From NCBI GenBank assembly GCA_035772735.1, contig JASDFA010000016.1:145402501-145466500 (forward strand): DNA of 64,000 nt, in the 5' to 3' direction. The notes below the pieces were generated by a model. It ran no database searches. It saw only the letters and a program-made list of their open reading frames with translations, and was not told where the DNA came from. The position numbers were made by a program, and so were the translations under genes. This document shows, in pieces, positions 10,554-22,406 of the stretch (its first letter is position 1; the number at the start of each line of letters is the position of its first letter). The DNA is from Datura wrightii. Taxonomy: Eukaryota > Streptophyta > Magnoliopsida > Solanales > Solanaceae.

Positions 10554-12841
10554 TGTCACGACCCGAATGTAGACCAGAATCATAACACAGGACAAGAAAC
10601 CCCGAGAGGCCCCAAGTGGACCCATGGCATAAGCTTACATCTAACTTCATTCACTTTTTGCGGAAAGCTAATCATAAGGCATAGCAGAAACATACACATA
10701 GCATGGCATATCATAACATACGGAATCACTTAGATATACACAAGCTGAGTACTGCATACTATCTAAAAGCCTCTACATCGTAAGATGGGTTGATGGGACA
10801 ACACCCCCAACTAGTCCGGCCAAATACTGAAACATAAAATAACATAAATTTCTAGTCAAATGGCCCTCGGAACATGAGAACTCACCAACAAGCTGAAAGT
10901 AAACTCTGTGATGGTCTAAGGATGAGGATGAGACTAAGAGCAGGGTCCTGTATCATGCAATGATACAACATAGAAAGTATGCGGTCAGTATGTGAAAATG
11001 TACCAAGTATGTAGGATAAGTAAAACGGACATTATATATATGTAAAAGCTCATAAAACATCATAAGAGTAGGACATCATGCTCATATCATAAATATCATA
11101 AACATAACATAGCATAAGGCTAAAGGTTTTCGAAGCATTCATAATCATAAACATGAGAGGATAGCGATATTGAACATAATTTGAGCCAATATACATAATC
11201 ATATGCATGCATAAATCATGAGGAATGGTGGGAGATTCTCTTAACCGACATGCCCCATAGGAGCACACATGAAGTCCGACTTGTAAACCTAGTCGGGAGG
11301 TCGTTCGTATCTTGCCAAGGGTAGAACCATGAAAGACATGATCACACATGAGAAGGGGCCAAAATAGGGTCAGGGGACAATTACAGGGGAGGTCCCAACA
11401 TACCTACAATAGCACGTAGTTTATGAGATCCGGAGCAGAACCTGAGCCCTGAACCTACTCGGTGTTCGATACTACACCAAAAACATATATAGTGCTTATA
11501 GTATAATATGCATGAGTTCATATTCTAGTTAAATCATCATATTCATAAACATGATTGTAAATACGTGAACTAGCCATGAAACAAGGCCCGTGAGTTTGCC
11601 AAAACATAATTCATAAATCATAGGTTTCATCCAGACTTGTAGATCATACATATAACTTGAAAATCATCAAATCATAATGGGTATTTGAATAAATCCATAT
11701 TTCAAATCATAAATCATGTTGAGTTTGTAAATATCAATAATTGAAGGGTAGATCGTAAATTGATTCATCATAGATCATGCGTAATTAGGCTTAAATTGGT
11801 AGAAATCAAAATAAATAATTCTATGAGTAAAATAATTATAAAAGATGATCAAAATCCACAAAATATGATGTAAATCATAAATCATAATAGCCTATTAACA
11901 AATCATAAAATTTTCACAAGAATTGAATTAAAACCCCATTAGATTTTTGATAAAATTTTTATAAATTAATAGAGAATGGACATGGGTGTGAATGGAAACA
12001 CCCATTCGCAACCTTACATACCTGGGTAAGATCAGATTTCCATGTTATTGAATGCCCAAGGAGAATAGCTAGGGAAAAGCTTGAGTCTATGCTTGATCTC
12101 TCTAGAATTCTCCCAGTATGCATGCATGGATATGACTTAAGAAAAAGGGACTTAACCTATCTTATTATGCCCAGAAAAATACATAAAATGACGTATTTTA
12201 GGGCCTTAGAGCATAGAAAGATCGAAAATACCCTTAATGAAATCAGCTTGAAAATCTGCACAGGTCAATCCAACGGCGCACTAACGAGTCGTTGGAAGCT
12301 ACCACGACTCGTGGTACTACCTGTCATCTACACTGCGCAAGCCCTGCTTCCGGATTCATACCACATCTTGACAGGACGAGTCGTTGTTTCATCCAATGGG
12401 TCATTGTATCAGTCGTTGATTGCCCCTCTGAAAGTTCTGTGCTTCCTCACAACAAGTCTCACCACGACTCTTTGTTTCCTCCAACAGGTCATGGTGCCCA
12501 TCCATTAAGTCCACTAGAAATTTATGTTCCCCTACCACGACTCAAGACAACAGATCATTGTACCTCACTACGAGTCATTGGATGACCCGTTATAACCCCA
12601 ACTCCCAGTTCCAATACCTACCACGATTGCCAAAAATGACTCATTTTTACCAATAATGAGTCATTGCTTTGCTCGTTCCTTACAGTTCCACCTGAATTTA
12701 TTCACCACGACTGGCTCCAATGAGTCGTTGGTTGGACCAACGATTCGTGGGGTCGTCCATCCTGTGCACTTTTTCCCAATTTTCAACCAACTTCAAATTT
12801 TGATCCTTGGTCTAATCTTAGGCACTTTTCAGGGTATTAAA
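10554..12841 (-). repeat. Element F 3' LTR
   Basis: Begins TGTCACGACCCGAATG on the plus strand and ends GGGTATTAAA (decayed from GGGTATTACA). It matches 22407-24730 along its length, for example CTAACTTCATTCACTTT, GGACATCATG and the words of the CACGACTCGTGG array at about 12260-12750. Length 2288 bp. Confidence 0.85.
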
Positions 12842-13089
12842 ATATGTCCCCCTTGGGAACGTTCATCCTCGAATGTTGGAAACAAGCAGAAAAACAAAGA
12901 CATGCAATCATTACACCCCAATACAGATCATTTAACCCAAAAATTAACAGAATGACTAACTCCGGTGCATATCACATAGCTAAAATGATTCCAGGCTTCA
13001 CATACACATCCATATACATAAAAGAAACATGAACACATGATTTGAACATGAAAATTAAATAGAGTTATAGGGAAAAACTGATACCTCAA
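12842..13089 (-). promoter_or_regulatory. Element F polypurine tract and 3' tail
   Basis: ATGTCCCCCTTGGG at 12844-12857 is a polypurine tract on the minus strand, directly before the 3' LTR. TTCATCCTCGAAT at 12862-12874 is the pre-tract word with one C-to-T change. The rest is noncoding tail after the integrase stop. Confidence 0.75.
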
Positions 13090-14290
13090 GTCAAAATTGA
13101 GCCGGTAGAGAATAAATGTGGGTATTTAGCCATCATATCTGCTTCGGCTTCCCATGTAGCTCCTTCAACATGCTAATTCCTCCATAATACTTTAACTGAA
13201 GCTACTTCCTTGTTCCTTAGCTTTCGAACCTGACGATCTAGTATTTCCACCAGAACCTCCTCATAGCTAAGGCTATCTTTTTACGCCAACACTATCCAGC
13301 GAGAAAACTAGAAATGGATCTCCCAAATGTTTCTTCAAAAGTGATACATGAAACACAGAATGCACAGAAGACAACTCTGAGGGCAATTCCAACTCATACG
13401 CTACCTTACCAACTCTCCTCACAATCTGGTGGGGACCAACATAGCAGGGACTGAGTTTTCCTTTCTTCCCGAACCGCATCACTCCCTTCATGGGAGACAC
13501 CTTCAGAAATACCCAATCGTCCACCTCGAACTCCAACACTCTCCTCCTCACATCCACATAGGACTTTTGATGACTCTGAGTGGTTTTCAGCCTGTCCCTT
13601 ATCAACTGAACCTTCACCATAGCCTTATGTACTGAATCTAGACCTATTATAGCTACCTCACCAACCTCAAACCATCCGATGGGTAATCTACACCTCCGCC
13701 CATAAAGAGCCTTGAATGGTGCCATCTGAATATTAGAGTGGTAGCTGTTATTGTAAGCGAACTCGATTAGGAGCAAGTGATCATCCCAACTACCTTTGAA
13801 GTACATCACACATGCTCTCAACATGTCCTCTAGAGTCTTGATTATTTGTTCCGCTTGGCCATCCATTTGCAGATGAAAGGTTGTGCTGAGCTTAACCGGA
13901 GTCCCGAGCCCTTTTTGAAAAGACCGCCAAAACTGGGAGGTAAATTGAGTACTTCGGTCTGAAATAATGGACAAGGACACCCCATGCAGTCGAATCAACC
14001 CCTGATATATAGTTTGGAATAATCATCCACTGAATTTGTGGTCTTTACCGGTAGAAAATGTGCGGCCTTGGTCAGCCTATCTACCACCACTCAGATGGAA
14101 TCATATTGTCGGCGAGTATGAGGTAATCCTGTTATGAAATCCATGTTAACCTCTTGCCACTTCCAAGTAGGAATGTTGATATCCTGAAGTACTCCTCCCA
14201 GCCTTTGACATTCAACTTTTACTTGCTGACAATTCGGGCATTTGGCTACGAATTCCGCAATATCCTTCTTCATGCCATCCCACTAATAGA
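13090..14290 (-). pseudogene. Element F integrase with chromodomain-like tail
   Basis: Integrase joins cDNA to host DNA. From right to left: the zinc-binding segment ends at 14273-14180 with CPNCQQVKVE; the catalytic core at 13998-13700 has the SIISDRSTQF Asp and the LIEFAYNNSYHS Glu of the D,D-35-E triad; the GPHQIVRR segment and the IL-D-R-Q-V stretch follow; the tail with GATWEAEADMM and YPHLF at about 13160-13095 is the truncated chromodomain type of Tekay-like elements. The first catalytic Asp segment near 14040-14090 lies in a broken frame. Frame breaks occur at 14090-13998 and near 13270. Confidence 0.85.
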
Positions 14291-14950
14291 TTTCTCATAA
14301 ATCACGATACATCTTGGTAGAAATCGAATGGATAGAATACTTGGTTCCATGTGCCTTATGCAATATCCGGCTCCTTAAATCATCAACATCTAGAACACTA
14401 AGACAACCCTAGTACCGAAGCACATGATCTCCCCTTTATGAGAAGATCTCTACCTTCTTACTTTGAATGGCTTCTTTCAACTTTATCAAAATCGGGTCCT
14501 CATGTTGTCTAGATTTCACATCAGTCACTAAGAACGATTGGGATCCGCTTTGAACAACAACACCGGCATTGGTGTAGTCAACCAACCTAACTCCTAACCT
14601 TGCGAGACGATGCACATCTTTCACCAATTCCTTCTTTCCTTCATCCACATGAGACACACTTTCCATGGAGAGTCTACTAAGTGCGTCTACCACCACATTA
14701 GCCTTACTCGAATGGTAAAGAACACTCATATCATAGTCTTTGAGTAGATTTAACCACCTCCTTTGTTGTAGATTGAGGTCTTTATGTGTGAACACATATT
14801 GTAAGCTCTTGTGGTCCGTAAACACATTCACATGGACCCCATACAAGTAATGTCGCCATATCTTTAATGCAAATACCACCGCTGCCAACTCTAGATTATG
14901 GGTGCGGTAATTCTTCTCATGGATATTTAACTGTCTAGAGGCATATGCTA
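14291..14950 (-). pseudogene. Element F RNase H and RNase H-integrase linker
   Basis: RNase H degrades the RNA of the RNA-DNA hybrid. The open part 14888-14436 starts in MAAVVFALKIWRHYLYG, continues VFTDHKSLQYVF with the TDH catalytic Asp, then LNLQQRRWLNLLKDYD, and ends with the ALSRLSMES linker. The upstream YCDAS-equivalent segment is in a shifted frame near 14951-15010. The linker continues to 14291 with the zinc-segment His residues in broken frame. Confidence 0.8.
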
Positions 14951-16066
14951 TTACTTTCCCTCATTGCACCAATACACACATGAGTCCGATTCTCGAAGCA
15001 TCATAATAACCATAAAACCATCTGTACCCTCAAGTAGGGTCAACACCGGTGTAGTAGTGAGTTGAGTCTTCAATTCTTGGAAGCTCTTCTCACAAGCCTC
15101 TGGCCATTGAAACTTTATCTTTTTCTGAGTCAACTTGGTCAAAGGTGCTGCAATTGATGAAAAACACTCAAAAAATCTCCGGTAGTAGCCAGCTAGGCCC
15201 AAGAAACTCCGAATATCCGAAGGAATCACCGGTCGAGGCCAATTTTTCACCGCCTCAACTTCTTGAGAATCTACCTTTATACCTTCAATGGATACCACGT
15301 GACCCAAAAATTCTACCGAGTTCAACGAAAACTCGCACTTGCTGAACTTGGCATACAATTGGTGATCCTTGAGAGTCTGAAGCACTACTCTCAAATGAGC
15401 GGCATGCTCCTCCTCGCTCTGATAGTATATGAGGATGTATTCAATAAAAACAATCACGAACATGTCCAGATATGACTTGAACACTCTGTTCATAAGATCC
15501 ATAAAAGCTGCAGGAGCATTCGCTAGTCCAAAAGACATAACTACAAACTCATAATGACCATACTGCATTCTGAAGGCTATCTTCGGGATATCTCACTCCC
15601 GAACCCTGAGTTGATGATATCCGAACCTGAGATTTATCTTTGAGAAGCACTTTGCACCTTGAAGCTGGTTAAACAAATCATCGATCCTGGGCAAAGGATG
15701 CCTATTCTTAACGGTGACTTTGTTCAATTGGCGATAGTCAATGCACATCTGAAGCGAACCATCCTTTTTTTTGACAAATAAAATTGGTGCACCCTATGGA
15801 GACTTGCTCGGTCTGATGAAGCCCTTATCTAGCAGGTCCTTAAACCAATCCTTCAATTGCTTTAGTTTGTTTGGAGCCATCCTGTATGAAGGAATGAAGA
15901 TAGGATGCATATCGGGTAGAAGATCAATGCCAATATCGATTTCCCTCTCAGGAGGAACACCTAGCAAATCATCCAGAAATACTTCTGGGTACTCCTGCAC
16001 CGGCGGAACTGACTGAATAGTCGGGGTCTCGAACTGAACATCCTTAACCCTAACTAGATGATACAT
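14951..16066 (-). pseudogene. Element F reverse transcriptase, active site lost
   Basis: Read from 16066: the start has the VPPEREIDIGIDLLP entry motif, then GFIRPSKSP and a stop (TAG at 15796-15794) where C and D have the Trp codon of SPWGAP. The palm continues to 15568 with a frame break, then MQYGHYEFVVMSFGLANAPAAFMDLMN. The catalytic F-I-D-D pair reads F-I-E-Y (about 15450): both catalytic Asp are replaced, so polymerase activity is excluded. Thumb and connection follow to 14951 (SFLGLAGYYRRF). Confidence 0.9.
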
Positions 16067-16223
16067 GCAACCCTTAGAAATTATCTTTCTAGACTTAAGA
16101 TATGAAATAAATTGACCTGCTGATACAACTGAACTACCTTTCCTCTATAAAACTGACTTACCCAAAAAATGGAATTCCACCGCACGGGTTCTACAATTAA
16201 TAGAAGCATAACACGCATACAAC

Positions 16224-16228
16224 CAATA
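16224..16228. repeat. Target-site duplication of the solo LTR, left copy
   Basis: CAATA here against CAATC at 20676-20680; four of five bases match. The gypsy sequence of F reads continuously across the site (ACAAC before, CATTCCAAGG after), as in the uninterrupted equivalent in element C near 42150. Confidence 0.6.
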
Positions 16229-19200
16229 TATTACACCTCAAAAAATTTTTGATAATTATTTGATGTTTGTATGCTATGTTAAGGGAAGTATGGGTTGTAT
16301 ATTTTCCGTAGATGACAAGAGAAATGTGTACAAAGGGAAAATCGAAGAGTATGTGAAGTTCATAAGTAAGGGTCAACTTTAAATAACCATATATCCTAGT
16401 ATATATATATAATTAGAAGCCCCACCGCCTATCAAATTAAAGGTCTTTGATTTTAGTTTTCAGAACATCAAACCGCTCGTCAATCGGAGTTCGGAATAAA
16501 AAGTTATAGATACTTTACCGTGACACTGTCGGGCAGTAAGGAGGCCACCGCCCTAAAAACGGCCACCGCCCTAAAAACGGCCACCACCCAACTTGCTTTA
16601 TATTTTAAGTCATGACTTATCAAATAATTTTCAATGTTTCCAGAATTAAGGTGCCTGCTTATCCTCTGAAATTCTCTCAAATTTCCAGCTAACAACTAAG
16701 GAAAACACTAAGCTAAACTCCATTAAACTAAAGCTAAGTGAAGGGGATCTACCATAAGGTGAAGGTGGTGTGTTGGTGGCTGTTTTGGCTGCACTTTGGC
16801 AGTGTTGCTGTGGTGAATTTGCTGTATTTTTTAAGCTTTCCTAAGATACATATACATTCACTCTTGGTAGGGAATAAACACAAGTATAAAAGGTAAGGAT
16901 TCTACTACTATCCTTTCTTGAATTTTTTATTACAAGACTAGAAGTTGGAGGTGTGTTTGGTGTGTTGGTGAACTATTTTGTGGCGTTTTGGACAGCAAGG
17001 TTTCTGTATTTATGGACCCTAAGTTAAGGTCAATTACTCCTATTTTTAACCAAGAACAAATCTCCAGCAAAAGGTAAATATTTCAGCTCTTTTAAACCTA
17101 TCAAATTGTAAAGCAAAAATCTAGAAATTGGCAGCTAAGTGAGCTGCTGATGGACTGTTTGTGAGCTAAATATTCCTCATTTTCCTTAGGATTTTGGCTG
17201 TTTATTTTTATGGAATCATACATCATATTTAGGGGAAGAATTACAGCAGAACTAAGGTAAAATTTCCTCTTGTTTCTCCCTTAAAAGTTGGTGAAAACTA
17301 GTTGAGAAAATGGCTAAATGTTGTTGATGTTGCCGTGTGTTGTTGTTGCTATTGGGACTGCCATTGTTTAGTTATTTTGGATGAATTTTGTGCTATATAT
17401 TAAGCTTGTCATTGTCCTATAAAATCACTGGATTAAGGATGTTGAATTCAGCTCAGTGAAATAGGAAATTGGCTAGAGAAAAGTTCATCGGAGAAAGGTA
17501 TGTGTGTTCTTTGTCTCTTGAGTTTCAAGCACGAATTCACGCCGAGGATTAATCTGGCGTTCCCCTGTACTTGAGCTTCTATAGTAGCATATTTTGGTTC
17601 CTCCCATTGTTTAGAATTACTTGGTATTAAGGTGTGTATTTGCTAAAGAATTGGAACACATTAATGTGAAGCAGAGAGGGAAATTGCCTTCTATTATGCT
17701 TATAGTTGTAAATTGAGACTGCAGTCCCCTCGGCGTGGGAACTGTGAGCTAGTCCTTTACATTATATTATGTATTTGTGGTGTCAAATGTTTTTCACATT
17801 ATGGTTGCTAAGAAATTTGGTAAGCATGGCAAGACGACGACGCGCAGACAAACCTAATAATTGAAATTGAGTTTTAACTCAATAAGGGCTAACGAGGGTA
17901 ACGAAATGGAATTTCCTTATGACAGTTACCTACCCTCTTATATTCATGTTTTAAGGTACCTAGTTCCATGAGATGGTTCCCCGATCCCTCTTCCTTCAGC
18001 TAAGTGTCCAATAAATGTGTTTCTTAATTAACTGATACGTTAAACTTGGAAAATAGGATCCGAATGGATAAACTATTGATATTTCTGTGTAACCATCTTT
18101 ATTGGAAGGTTATGCACAATATCTTGATATTAACAGGTCATACGAAAATCATACACACACACACACATATATATATGTATATGTATATGCATTTATGCTT
18201 ATGTTCAAATTACGCTCTAAAGCAGTAAGGATTACCTTTCGAAAGTCGCTATATGTTTATTAGAGCTCTTGAGTTATCTAGACCTCCTGAGAATTGCTTA
18301 AGGCTTTAAGTAGACACATCATATGTTCTTTGAAAGTTGTAGATGTGTAAGGAAATCAATCTAAGAGTAAATGTTGACGCTCTAATAGCAACGGAGAGGT
18401 AAGAGTAAATACTAGACCTTTTAAGGTAAAATATGAGTTATATGTCCTATGTCTATAGTTGATTTCAAGAACCTTTGAGAGATGTTAAATATGAACAAGA
18501 CGATGTTTAAGAGATAAGGTTGGAAGTTAGGTAAAAAGGTAAGTGTGTATAAGAAATTCTTGAATAATGAACAAGAGAGTAAATAATTAAGTAGGGAATT
18601 ACAAATCCTGGTTGAAAAAGAATTTATGATGAATACTAAAAGTAAAGTCAAAGGTTGGTTTTAGATGATAAGTGTTACGATTTTTAATGAGTTAGGGAAA
18701 ATAGCCAATATGATTTACCCTGTTCTAATGTCATTTAGCAAAAAGGATTATAAATAAAGTTGGTTATGTTCAATTGTGTTAAGCTAATGGAAGTCCAGTA
18801 AAGTGTTAACTTCTTAAGAAATAACTATAATCGAATATTTTAAGATAGTGACTCAAGTTAAGGAGAAGTTATTCGTCGTCCTTTTTAAACAATTAATTTT
18901 GATTATTTGTTCTATAAGTTTGGAGTAACTTTCTCAAGTTTTGAAGGATTTTTTTTCTTGGAAGATTCTAAACTGTTTATAATGCTGCTAAGCTTTTCCT
19001 ACATTGTCTGAAGCACAACTATAAGTCTCTATTTATCTTAAGGCAGCCCCTAGACAGTTGCCTAGCATTTGTATATTAAAGAGCTCCAGGTTTGAGATAC
19101 ACTAGTTATGTCTTCCTGTTCATAAGTTACCTCGAGATGTGATATGATGTGCCATGAATGAGGTATGCTCACAATTCTTGTTATGAAAGTATGAAAGTCA

Positions 19201-20675
19201 AATGAGTATAAGCACGAAATTAATGCTAAGATTGTTAATAGAAAATGTTAGGTTAAGTAATTCCTCTCTGCTCCTCGTGTTATAATTGCTAGGAGATGTT
19301 TAAAATCATGAACATGAGTCTACAAATGTCTCTATGATATTCCAGTTCTAGGAACATCCCTAGAATTCATTCACAACATATATATGTATTTAAATGCTAA
19401 ATGAAAGACCTATATGTGTATGGCATAATTGTAGTATTAGAGGTCGTGGTAAGATCCTACACATGTTATAGTTATTGATCGGCATATTTTATGGTTTCCA
19501 GTATTCAGATAGTTTGTATGAGCTCTGTCAGCTCCATTCATGATGGTGATTATGATTTATTTTTATTTTACCCCGGTGTGGTACACCGGTTGGAGATCTT
19601 TTTATTTTACCCCGGTGTGGTACATCGGCTGGAGATATTTTTATTTTACCCCGGTGTGGTACATCGGCTGGAGATATTTTTATTTTACCCTAGTGTGGTA
19701 CATCGGCTGGAGATATTTTTATTTTACCTCGGTGTGGTACATCGGCTGGAGATCTTTTTATTTTACCCCGGTGTGGTACATCGCCTGGAGATCTTTTTAT
19801 TTTACCCCGGTGTGGTACATCGATTGGAGATATTTTTATTTTACCCCGGTATGGTACACCATCTAGATGAATTTTATATATGGATTTACAATTTGCTGGT
19901 CGCTGGCATTACAGTTATAGTTTCTTGCTTGTGCATTTCTTAATTGCATTTTTATCTCATTATAGAGTTATTATCAGGTTTCAGTTTCCAAGATTCCAGG
20001 TTGTTACCATTCCTTATTCCTGATTCAATTATCTTGAGTTCAGTTATGTTATAGTAAGTTGTTATCAATTACAGGTTGTGGAGTTCCAGGTTATATTTAT
20101 CCTTTATATGTTTATGTGCTAAGTCAGTTATTACAGGATTGTTATCTCATGGTTACATTTTCAGCCTTACATACCAGTACATTTCATTCATACTGACCTC
20201 CCCTTGCTTGGGGACCTGCGTTCGTGTCGTAGGTGCAGATAGAGGTCAAGATGGCCAGTTGAGTAACAGTTCGTGAGATCAATAGATAGTTGGTATGCTC
20301 CTAACTTCCTGGAGCTAGGGCTTAGTTATTTATGCTTATGTTTTGAGATGCAGTTATGGGTAGGTCGGAGCCCTATTCTGATCATCAGTCAGTTTACTCT
20401 TTAGAGGCTTTGTGGACTGAGTGCATACAGTGATATTCAGTTTGTGGCCTCATCGGCTTATTGCTTCTTGGTTTAGCACAATAATTGCCTTGGTTGCATT
20501 TCGATTATTTACCCCGTATTGTTGAAACCTTATGGGTCCAGTTTATTCTTCAGTTGATTGTGACAGTTGGTCTGGATGGCCTAAGTGTTACAGTTATAAA
20601 TGTCATATAGCCAGCTTCTCGATCAATCATGAATCGAGTGCCAGTTGCGCCCTACCCCAGTTTTGGGGCGTGGCA
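16229..20675 (+). repeat. Solo LTR, 4447 bp
   Basis: Begins TATTACACCTCAAAAAATTT (decayed TGTTACGCCCCG) and ends GGGGCGTGGCA, with a near-perfect 5-base duplication and no primer site, gag or pol inside. It has two perfect 18-base copies of GGCCACCGCCCTAAAAAC at 16543-16578, a 39-base minisatellite at 19560-19867, and the CATACTGACCTCCCC...GGACCTGCG block near 20190 found close to the 3' end of such LTRs. It is a member of the family at 4701-5740 and was probably left by LTR-LTR recombination. It holds no gene. Confidence 0.7.
19560..19867 (+). repeat. 39-base minisatellite, eight units
   Basis: Unit like TTTTTATTTTACCCCGGTGT followed by GGTACATCGGCTGGAGATA. Because 39 is a multiple of three the array stays open in more than one frame, giving apparent 13-residue protein repeats at 19491-19943 and 19540-19866. 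I regard these as non-coding. The first unit holds a perfect inverted repeat, CCGGTGT-GGT-ACACCGG, and later units have a decayed right arm (CATCGG). Confidence 0.9.
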
Positions 20676-20990
20676 CAATCCATTCCAAGGATAATGTCAA
20701 AGTCAGTCATGGCTAACTCTACAAGGTCTGCGGAGGTAACTCTATGCAATATAGTGATCGAGCATCCTCTATACACCCACGTAGCTACCATTGAATCACC
20801 AACAGGAGTTGAAACCGAAAATGGTTTTGACAGAGTCTCGGGACTAACTTCAAAGCTACTAGAAATGTAAGGAGCCATAAAAGACAAGGTAGCTCCCAGA
20901 TCTAACAAAGCATAAACACCAATATGAAAAACACGCAATATACCATTAACCACATTGGGGGAGACCTCCTGCTCCTGATGGGGTTCTAAT
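20676..20990 (-). pseudogene. Element F protease, split by the solo LTR
   Basis: The aspartic protease of F. It contains YALLDLGATLSFMAPYIS with the D-x-G-A active-site motif near 20900, then VYRGCSITILHRVTSADLVE and AMTDFDIILGMD near 20690. The last part of the domain continues beyond the solo LTR at 16228-16070. Before the insertion the frame was open over this stretch. The plain Asp is retained, so the solo LTR rather than point mutation is what destroyed it. Confidence 0.8.
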
Positions 20991-22249
20991 GCATAAAACC
21001 TGTTTTGGCGCTGACCGCCGGTTGAACTAGTTGAGGCACCCTGCTGAGGGGTATGTGCTGCTGGAGCGGCAAAATTGGCTGCTAGCGTACAAGCTCCACA
21101 GACCCCTAATCTGGCTTAAGGGCAATCGCTGAGTCTGTCTCCGAGTTTTCCACACTCGAAACGAGCATCTGAGCCGACTAGGCACCTCCCAGGGTGATTC
21201 TTGCCGCATCCTGCACAAACCGGAAAAGTGCGCTCAATCTACATGCTACCATGGCCTCTCAAATCTGAAGCTCTGCTCCTCTGATCCCCTTGAAATCTAG
21301 ATGGCGTACTGGCCGATGATGGGGCTGGAGCAATAGACCTGTGTTGGGACTGCTGACGTTGTCCACCCCTTGATTTGACTTGAGAAGTCTCGTAACTGTC
21401 AATCCTTGCCCTCTTGGCCTATCTCTTCCTCCGATATACCGACTCCATCTGCTGAGAATGCAACACAATGCGGGGAAAATCTATATCCCGATGCAACATG
21501 GTGATCCTGCATTCCTTATCCAGATAGTCCGCCACTCCATGTACAAAACGACTCACCTGAGCCCTCTAATCTGCCACCAACTCTGGCTCATACTTGGATA
21601 GACAGGTGAACTCCAATGCGTACTCATGAATGAGCATGTCACCCTACATCAAGTTAACAAACTCAGCCACCTGAAGCTCCCTCATCACTAGAGGGAAAAA
21701 CTGATCCAAGAATGTCACGTGGAATTCTTCCCAAGCTATAGGGCCTACACCTACTGCCCTAGCATCTCTCCACTACTTGAACCATATATGAGCCACCCCC
21801 TTTAGCTGATAGGAGGCCAAATCGACACAATCTCCATTGGTCACCCACATAACCTGGGTGATCTTTAAAATCTCCTCGATGAAATCATGCGGATCCTCAT
21901 CCACCTTGGACCCAAGGAACTCCGGAGGGTTCATCCTAAAGAAGTCTCTAATCCGGGCCGCTGCCGCATTTCCATTCTGTGGAATATGCACAACAGCCTG
22001 TTGGTTGACCTGAGCGGTCATGGCCTGCGCCAACATCTGAATAGCCGCTCGAAACTCCATGTGGGCAACTGGCTCTGGTGCCTGGGGCTCCTGAACAGGT
22101 GGGGCTTGTTGATGCCCAAGACCATTTCCATCACCATGGCCTTCACCGTGGCCTTCACCGTTTCCATTTCTTCTTCCATTCATTCTTTTGGGAGCTATGA
22201 TTCTACAATCTCGAATAGCAAGAATTAGAAGGATAGAAAGACTTTTCAT
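20991..22249 (-). pseudogene. Element F gag
   Basis: Gag packages the element RNA. The open segment 22249-21773 begins MKSLSILLILAIRDCRI, a hydrophobic stretch in frame with the usual gag start, whose ATG has become ATA. Then come NGRRNGNG and five GHGxG-type repeats, AHMEFRAAIQMLAQAM, and the capsid-like NPPEFLGSKVDEDPHDFIEEI and ASYQLKGVAHIWFK. A stop follows at 21773. The rest, to about 21000, includes Cys/His-rich zinc-knuckle remnants (about 21180-21210) in broken frames. Confidence 0.85.
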
Positions 22250-22406
22250 TGCACGACATAGATCATAATAGAAGGGAACATTTCCTAAACATCTCGTAGC
22301 CTCTTCATCATAAGTGTGGCACCTTCACACCCATGAAAAAGACTCTACTTAATACGGCTTTCAAACACCCTAGGACACTCCAAACCTATGGCTCTGATAC
22401 CAAGTT
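22250..22406 (-). promoter_or_regulatory. Element F leader with initiator-Met primer site
   Basis: GGCTCTGATACCA at 22390-22402 is the complement of TGGTATCAGAGCC, an exact initiator-Met primer site. The upstream frame starts at 22334 (ATGGGTGTGAAG) but is one base short of the copies in A and G and stops early. The GAAGAGGCTACGAGATGTTT block is conserved with the other elements. Confidence 0.8.

Noticed and set aside
19491..19943. Open frame with eight 13-residue repeats
   Set aside because: It is a 39-base minisatellite inside a solo LTR; the unit length makes several frames open, and no start context, signal or homologue is recognisable.
16229..20675. Host gene region between two parts of element F
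   Set aside because: Both ends carry LTR-type termini with a near-perfect 5-base duplication, and the sequence matches the LTR fragment at 4701-5740. No exon-like structure.
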